From assembly GCA_963555705.1 (NCBI GenBank), contig OY743187.1, positions 13,778,133 through 13,842,132 on the forward strand: a stretch of 64,000 nucleotides of DNA, in the 5' to 3' direction. A model generated the notes under the pieces. It was not told the origin of the DNA and did not search any database. It saw only the letters and a list, made by a program, of their open reading frames with translations. This DNA is from Ligustrum vulgare. Lineage: Eukaryota; Streptophyta; Magnoliopsida; Lamiales; Oleaceae. Position numbers and translations under genes: made by a program. Position 1 is the stretch's first letter; every line of letters begins with the position of its first letter. Positions 57,475-64,000 of the stretch are shown here, piece after piece.

Positions 57475-57675
57475 TGTTGTAAATTATTATAAATTAGGTA
57501 TGAATGACAAATACTATTTTACTCCTGTAAACTTTACATATTACGATTGTGTCATTATCAACCTCTATAAATAGAGGTCTAAACTAATTCATTCAACACA
57601 CCTTCAAGAGAAGAAACTCTCTCAATTCTCTCATCTCTCTATTTTCCTTGTTCTTATTTTGGTAGTTTTACAACA
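57475..57675 (+). repeat. Copia 3' LTR
   Basis: It is the partner of 43,154-43,364, with TATAAATAGAGG in place of TATAAATAAGGG. It ends GTTTTACAACA and is followed by the ATTTG duplication. Confidence 0.9.
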
Positions 57676-57680
57676 ATTTG

Positions 57681-58101
57681 AAAACTATTTATACAAAAGT
57701 CAGGTTTATAATAATACTATTAATAGTAAATTAAACTACCATAAATCCATTACCAAAACCCCAACCCCATCCTAGATTGGGATTAAATCAGTTCCCCACT
57801 CATTTCAAACTTAGTCGGACTCTGACATTCTTCTCCACCTTTGATCTCTGACGATCGCTGCGATTTTTGCTTCTTTGCACAGGGCAACGTCTTTGCACTA
57901 TCTCTGCACTGCGATCGCGTCTCTGCACTACGACCCCTCGTGACTGTGATGTCTCTTCGCGGCTTCCGTCTCTTTTGCAAGACCGGATCTCCATTGTCTC
58001 TTCACGATTGCTTAGTTTCCTCACCTATTCTCTTCTATTTTATTTTCATGATTGGTGTGTATTGGTTATTGGTGAGGGTGAAGGTGGAGGTGGTAGAAAC
58101 G
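57681..58101. other. Intergenic DNA
   Basis: This is a C/T-rich stretch with repeated CTCTGCACT-type words and short open frames on both strands. No gene was recognised. Confidence 0.4.
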
Positions 58102-58106
58102 GTGGT

Positions 58107-60466
58107 TGTCACAACTCACTTTAATTTTACAAGTTAAATAATTATTTTATCAAGTCAACATTTATTTTTGACCAATTTAGTCCAAGTGGGGACCAATTTA
58201 AATGAGTGGATATTTTGGGGATCATTTAAATTTTATTATTAGTTGGGGGACTTATCATCATTTATGTTTGGGAATTTTATTGGAAGATAAATGAAGGACC
58301 CAACATGCAATTCTATCCAAACTTAAATTTGTCTTGACGTTAGTAGACAACAAATTCAACCAAACCAAAACACACACACACTACCAGAGAGAGAGAGAGA
58401 GGTTACGCAGAGGGGAAATCGGAGGAAGAAAGGAGAGAAAAAAAAAAGAAAAAAAAAAGGAAGGAAGAAAAAAAAAAGGGGGAATTTCATTCAACATTCA
58501 AGACTTCATTTTCACTTTCAAGAGGTAAGGCAATACCCATTTATTTGAGATATGGTGTTGATTTTAGGGTTTTGATTTTTGAGTTAAATGTTAGATTTTT
58601 GGATGGATTTATGGTTCACTTGAAGATATTGAGCTAAATATTTAAGTTTGGTTGAATACATTGTGGTTACATGCTAGGGTTTGTAATAATAGTGGATTAA
58701 ATTCATGATTTGGGGAAGATTAAGTTATTGGAGCCTATGTTAAATTATTTCATGCTTAAATGCTTAATTTGGTGATGTTTATTTGGAGATTAAATTACCC
58801 ATGTAATTAAGTTGAAGAATTAGTCCATTACTAGTTTCTTGGAAAGGGGTTTTGGTGTCTATGAGCATTCCATTGAGGTATTGGTTAAATAAAGGATATA
58901 TGAGTTATAATGAAGCTATATTTTACATAAGAGAAGGTTGGTTGGATGTAATGTTGGAGGCATATGAAATTTGTGGTTATTTTATAGGATGTTATTTCAT
59001 TTTGGGCATTTGTTAATTATTGGAGTTGATCCAAGGTTTTAATTTAATTTTCAGGAGGCGACACGGAGATTGCCCAGGCCTATCAGCCAAATTAGGTTTC
59101 AGTCACAATCTCTGTGAGTGGAGAAACTTGTTTTTCCTTAAAGTTAAATTTTAATATTTAATGGCATAAATTTTCCATACGATTCATGTTTTCAATTAAG
59201 TAGACAAGTTACGGAAATTACTACTTTTCGCAAATATAAGTTTAGAAGCATAATTTTAGACTTCTTCTTTTAAAATTTCAAGTTAATCAAATTATAAATT
59301 TAGTACATTATTCTATAAAAGAATTTGTTACATGTAAATTATTATTGTGAAAAACCATCAGAAAGTACCCAGGTGATATTACCCGCTCTGCACTGATGTG
59401 AATTCGTTTCCACAGTGTATGACCATATTATCAGATTATCAGAGGTCTTTGGGACCCACTCTTGTGCACATATAGGCTTTGGGCCGTGTACTAGGGTGCT
59501 TTAGCCTTTGGGGCAGTCTATGCGCATATGACACAGTTTATCAGATTATCAGCTTATCAGATTTGAATGGCTTTGCCTTGTACATCGAGAGTACTATGTA
59601 CTTGAGTAAAGTTGTTCATTGGGTACACTTTGATGTGATCCTTTTCAGTACAGTATGATATATTTATTCATAGAAAAATATTTCAGCTTCTCAGTACAGT
59701 TCAACGAATTTTTAGTATTATCAGACAGTTATCACAATTTATGCCATGGTTTCAGTATTTATAAATTCTCATTTTAGCTAGATGTGCTTTTCAGATAAGT
59801 AAAATCTTTTCTTATGTCAATCAAAAGTTATAGTTACAAAACAAATAGTGATTTTATAAAGAATTATAAACGAGAAAAGTATGACTAGTTTTCAAACACT
59901 CCACTCACTGAGTTAAAATCTCATATTTTTGTAACATTTTTTCCTACCAGGATACTTTTGAGTTTTGAGAGGACGTTGGAAAGCCTGCCAAAGAGCTACA
60001 AGATCATTTAGTTGTATGTTTCTAGTTTTCATCATTCTTTTGGGATCCATGTATATATATTTAACTCGGTCCATTCTCGAGTTATTGTTTTGTCAAGTAC
60101 TTAGTTGATTAGAATGATATGTTGATGTATTAAATGTAAGTGGAATGGATGATATGTAGTAAGAACTAGATGGGCAGGCACAAGCTCTTTTGATTTTTGA
60201 TATGATGATGGGAAGGGATATAGATCCCCAGTATTTTACATGTGGTTGTTTGAGGATTTATTGATTTGGTTACAGGGAGGTTATATCCAATATTTAAATG
60301 GAACTATGTCAAATTTTTTTAAAATCATGGGGTATTACGAGAAGTCTTATAGAATTTGAAAAGTTTCAGTAGCCTTGGTGGTGGGTCCAGTATCTAGCTG
60401 GCATTCATCATCGGCGCACGTCACGTTTCGGGTCCACATAGGGTGATTCGAGACGGGGTCGTGTCA
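58107..60466 (+). mobile_element. Solo LTR, probably gypsy, 2.36 kb
   Basis: It begins TGTCACAACTCACTTTA and ends GGGGTCGTGTCA, with exact 5-bp duplications GTGGT at 58,102-58,106 and 60,467-60,471. It contains an AG/GA-rich microsatellite (about 58,385-58,470) and splice-like AGAGGTAAGG and TTTTCAG sites, which are common in long plant gypsy LTRs. Orientation is inferred from these. No internal domain is attached. Confidence 0.8.
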
Positions 60467-60471
60467 GTGGT

Positions 60472-60880
60472 GGTGTTGATGTTTGGTGTTAGACTGGTTG
60501 TTGTTGGTTGTGGAGATGGAGATGGAGATGGTGGTGGTGGTGCTGTCGGAGTTTGATGGTGGCTATAGAGATGGGGGTGTTGCGGAGATCGGTGGTAGCG
60601 ACGCTCCACGATGTTAGTAAAGTGCTCGGCTGACTGCAGTTGCAGGTGGCAGCTTAGTTGTAGGTGAAATACTCGAACATATGTGGTTTACGGTTGTAGG
60701 TGACAGCTAGGTGAAGTGCTTGTGTTTGTCGATGGTTGTATGTGAAGTGCTAGGTCAGTTGTTTTATTCTTGTGGTGACAGTGGATTGGAGGTGAAGTTC
60801 TTCTAGTTGTGTGTGGGTGTGGGTGTGTCGGAAGTTGGAGTTGGAGGTGGTGGTGGTTGGAGTCTGATAGGATTGTGATT
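60472..60880. other. GGTGGT/GTTGG-rich low-complexity DNA
   Basis: Imperfect repeats of GGTGGTGG and GGAGATGG make the minus strand open with a Pro/Ser/His-rich product, which is composition rather than a gene. Confidence 0.55.
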
Positions 60881-61570
60881 TGATGTGATGAATAAATTCG
60901 TAATTTGTGACTAGTAAATAATATGTAACTTAAAAAAATCGAGATATTAACTTGCAAATTTTTAAGTCTTGACCAATTAATTCGAAATTTGTGATCGCTA
61001 AAATAAAATTTGAGCTATAAAATTCTAGATTTATAATTGAGATATAAATTGTGACAAATTAAATTGATTATTTGTGACCAAAACATGAGTCGTGACCAAG
61101 AATGAAGTTGTAAGCAATTACATTTGTAATTTATGACCGAGAAATAAGTCGTGACATTGTGATTTGTGATCAAATAATAAATTTGAACTGATTAATGTTA
61201 TAAAGTGTGACCAAAAAATAAGTTGTGATCTATAAATTTTTAATTTGTGATCTAGGTTGAGTCGTGACCTATAAATTTTTGTAATTTGTGATAAAAAAAA
61301 TTAGTCATGAGTATAAATTTTGTGATTGTGACCAAGAAATATGTTGCGGCCTTATTTGTGATTTGTGATGGAATAATAATTTTGACCTATAAATTTATAA
61401 TTTGTGATTGAGAATCGAGTCGTGATCAAATAATTTTATAATTTGTGATCGAGATCAATTTTTTTTTTTTTTTGGGATAAAGTGATTTATAATTTGTGAC
61501 CAACAAATTTGATTTATAACTGTGACCATAATTGTATGTTATTGTGACTTTAACTCATTTAATTACCTAT
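60880..61570 (+). repeat. Degenerate GTGAC-rich tandem repeat
   Basis: About fifteen diverged units of the form AATTTGTGACC(A/G)A(A/G)AAATAAGT(T/C)GTGACC occur with irregular spacing. A similar set of words (TTTGTAATTGTGAC, ACTGTGACTTTG) appears at 640-790. No open frame. Confidence 0.6.
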
Positions 61571-62157
61571 TTATTTAATAAATTATATTTAATTCCTGAT
61601 TTTAGAATTAAAAACACGAGTTTCATGATTCGGAAATATATTTTTTAACTACATTACTTATGTATTCTTCCCTAATATTATTCATGAAATACAATTTTAA
61701 AGGGTTTAACCTCTATTTGGCTACCCGCTTATAAATAGTTTTTTTTTTTTTTTTTTTGATCAAAAAATAAAAATAAAAAATAAAAATAGTTTTTTATAAA
61801 TATTGTTTATATATAGCGACGTGACAATATTTTGGTAGTTATTTGAAAAAATATTTAACCAATTGAAAATGCTAATTGAAAGAGGCCTAATCGAAATTCT
61901 AACACAGAAGTACTTTGTGCTTTTTTTAATACTTCCTACAAGTTCATACTTCATCGTAAGATTTTTTAAAAAAAAGGCATTGTATAGGTTCAATCGAACG
62001 TAGCACATCATACCAAAACATTGTATAGGTTCAATCAAATGTAGCACATCATACCAAAAAAGTCAACACGAACTATAGCTACTCAATGGAAATTATTAAG
62101 AAAGTATAAAATCTGCAGGTGAATCATTTTCTATACTCCAGTAGATTCAGTCCAGCT
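61571..62157. other. Intergenic DNA
   Basis: It includes a T19 run at about 61,739-61,757 and a short repeat at 61,979-62,057, where CATTGTATAGGTTCAATC...GTAGCACATCATACCAAAA occurs twice. No gene was seen. Confidence 0.4.
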
Positions 62158-62400
62158 TTATTCAGGGCTTAGGAAGAATGCTTGTTCAGTTGTTCTCAAC
62201 GTGGACGAGTAATAATGCGACTCGAGCTCCCTAAGGTTAGCAAGTGCCTCTTCAATTCTTGCAAATGTACTGTTTGCTTTTTCTGCGAATTTATTGAACT
62301 CTTCCGTTCTTCGGTCTACATGGTCGTTAAGAGATGCCAAACTCGAGACAATTGCTGTCTACTTCAACTCGAACACCAATTTAAGCAACGAGTCAGCTGC
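62158..62400 (-). pseudogene. MED22: MED22 terminal-exon fragment
   Basis: After an acceptor-like GGGTTTAG the minus strand reads AADSLLKLVFELK, an in-frame TAG, then [28 protein letters not shown] and [11 protein letters not shown], the C-terminal half of plant Mediator subunit 22 (family forms AADSLLKLVSELKQTAI and ELESHYYSS). TAG replaces the expected CAG (Gln). The upstream exons are not found in the next 1.6 kb, which is a transposon. It is therefore a partial pseudogene. Mediator links transcription factors to RNA polymerase II. Confidence 0.8.
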
Positions 62401-62574
62401 CTAAACCCATTTGTCAATACTTGCAGTTAGTCAAATGAATAGAGAGAAGGATTTAAAAAACTATAAAAATTATACACATCAAACATGATATTAGCCGTTT
62501 GATGCAAAAACACAAGGCTCAAGATTTTGTGCCTAGTTTTTGGGTTGGAAATGTTGAAGATATATAGGCATGAC

Positions 62575-64000
62575 CAGTGGCGGATCCAGGATTTCATGTT
62601 GTATCGAGCTGGACTCTAAAAGTTGTGAGGGGTGGAGGGGGGAGGCCCCCCTCCCGGGGGTTCGGGGGCGGAGCCCCCGAATTTTTTTTTGACTAAGAGG
62701 ATTGAAATCAAGAATATTGAGTACCAAATCTAATATAAGGAAAATCATAAATAATAATACATCAAAAATTCAATATATATAATCAAAATATAACTTGAAT
62801 CACTATTACACTTGAATCTTCAAACAAAGTTAATTACATTCTAAGCCTAAAAACACATTCTAATCCTAAAAACACATTTACATAATATTAATATCATTTT
62901 TCACAAATCACATTCTAAAACCTAGAACAATTAAATGGAATTTTCAATTGAAGGATTTAGCATAGAAGGAATCGGAGTTGCTTCATTAGTTGCTTCACTA
63001 GGTTGATGATCCTTTTTTTTTGAAAAATGAGGATATCAATAGTTCCGATTTCTTGCCCATTTGGTGTCGTTCCATTTTGTAGCTAAGTTGCAACGAAGTT
63101 AATATTAAAACTAAAAATCACATTCTATTATTCTAATATCACATTCTCAATTCAAAAATTAAAAATCAATATCACATTCTCAAATTATCTAATGATTATA
63201 TTCACATTCTCAAATAGTCAAATTAAAAATCTGATAATCTGAATATCACATTCTCAAATCTCAACTCAAATCAAAAATTCAAAATCACAAATAATCAATA
63301 TCAAATTAAATTTCAATAACATTAGGCACTAACCTTTTTATGATATTTATCAAGCTCAGGCTGCTCAGCAAGACCAAGACAGCAACTTTGCCAACTTTGA
63401 AATTTCTAATTTCTGATTTCTAATTCATTGTGCAATCTACCAGATTCTACCTGCAGCAATTTCAATTTTCAAATTGATATTAAGTATTACCATAAATAAG
63501 TTAATAACAAATTAAAAATATAACATTAAACTAAAACTAGCAAGTAGCAATTACAAATAACAAATTATAATTATTTCATTTATTTGTAATATTTATATTG
63601 GCATTTGGCAGTCAGGCAGTGAGTGCAGAAGCACAGTCGTCACTCGTCAGTCGCACAGAAGAACTGAAGGCTGAAGCGCTGAAGCCTGAAGCACAGCTGC
63701 ACCGCGGCACCGCCTGCACAGTCGCACACTCGCACAGAGCACAGAAGAAGTGAAGAAGAAGAACCTTTACCTCAGGGCTCAGTCAGGACTCAGGAATCAA
63801 GTCCGGTTGATGGTTGCTGTGCTGTCGACCTGCGCTGCTGCTTGCTAGTTGCTACAATGCTGCAGGGCGCAGGCTGATGGTTGCTGTGCTGTCGGAGCGG
63901 CGGATGGCGGCGGCGGTCTGGTGGACCGTGGAGTTGAAGTCTCGAAGGAGGGGACGCGACGAGGGGTGAAGGCTGAAGGGGCTTACTTAGGGCGGAGAGT
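62575..64000 (-). mobile_element. Tip100/hAT-like element, deleted, runs off the window
   Basis: The left end CAGTGGCGGATCCAGGATTT matches the terminus type of Tip100-like hAT elements. A hairpin TTCGGGGGC-GGA-GCCCCCGAA follows at about 62,660-62,682. Many CACATTCT words (62,830-63,250) look like subterminal transposase-binding repeats. At 62,998-63,075 (minus) a 25-codon frame MERHQMGKKSELLISSFFKK resembles the start of a TTF-type zinc-finger hAT transposase and is broken in an A9 run. The catalytic body is missing. The GC-rich 63,600-64,000 would be its 5' side. The other terminus is outside the window. Confidence 0.6.

Larger units (their letters stand above)
43154..57675 (+). mobile_element. 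Copia-like element with nested insertions
   Basis: LTRs of about 200-211 bp with ends TGTTGTAAA...TTTTACAACA flank it, and the 5-bp duplication ATTTG is exact on both sides (43,149-43,153 and 57,676-57,680). The sequence after the left LTR, TGTTATCAGCACGGGTC, is the tRNA-Met-type primer site used by many plant copia elements. Without nested insertions the interior is about 5.7 kb. I could not find gag, integrase or RT in it, so it is either badly decayed or a non-autonomous derivative. It contains element G2, a Sirevirus-like solo LTR and a LOG-like gene. Confidence 0.85.

Noticed and set aside
60421..60957. Pro/Ser/His/Thr-rich open frames on the minus strand
   Set aside because: They arise from GGTGGT/GGAGATGG low-complexity repeats and do not look like a protein.
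1..64000. tRNA, rRNA and CRISPR features
   Set aside because: No tRNA A/B-box pairs, rRNA segments or spaced direct repeats of CRISPR type were seen. The TGGTATCAGAGC sites are primer sites, not tRNA genes.

Overview
The window is nuclear DNA of a flowering plant, most likely a eudicot. It is AT-rich, its genes carry GT/AG introns, the proteins are plant types (FAR1-like, myosin VIII exon, LOG-like, RTF2, CAF1), and most of the sequence is transposable elements plus one endogenous pararetrovirus. The species cannot be named from the sequence.

Layout from left to right. 1-6,180 is intergenic: three units of a ~176-bp tandem repeat, a 150-bp hairpin, a Harbinger-like MITE and a 48-49-bp minisatellite. 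6,180-15,060 is a nearly complete but decayed endogenous caulimovirid on the minus strand. It has a tRNA-Met primer site, coat protein zinc knuckle, movement protein, two successive aspartic protease domains, RT, RNase H, a second ORF and a promoter, and a hAT MITE has inserted into the second ORF. 15,347-16,187 is another Harbinger-like MITE. 17,249-20,305 is a short Ty3/gypsy element (G1) that keeps only LTRs, primer site, polypurine tract and a protease fragment.

22,842-42,778 is the genic island. It holds TRAPPC5/TRS31 (+, eight exons), a 5'-truncated LINE behind it, CAF1 deadenylase (-), a small CCHC plus GRF zinc-finger gene (+), a lone myosin VIII exon (-), a truncated FAR1-like gene (-) and RTF2 (-). 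TRS31 and RTF2 are, from memory, direct neighbours in Arabidopsis (AT5G58030/AT5G58020), so this island may be conserved synteny expanded by insertions.

43,154-57,675 is a four-level nest. A short-LTR copia-like element (TSD ATTTG) contains a gypsy element (G2), which contains a solo LTR (TSD CCCAC), which contains a hAT MITE (8-bp TSD CGCAAGCC). A second solo LTR, Sirevirus-like (TSD TATCT), sits in the same copia element, as does an intronless LOG-like gene in antisense. 58,107-60,466 is a further solo LTR (TSD GTGGT). The right end has a degenerate GTGAC-rich repeat, a MED22 pseudogene fragment and a Tip100/hAT-like element that runs off the window.

The intact host genes are housekeeping: vesicle tethering (TRS31), mRNA deadenylation (CAF1), and replication or splicing (RTF2). 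They show no sign of working as a unit. The most unusual material is the virus (CP-MP-protease order, two protease domains, TGA codons clustered in CP-MP), the LOG copy carried in a retrotransposon, and the palindrome arrays in the gypsy LTRs.
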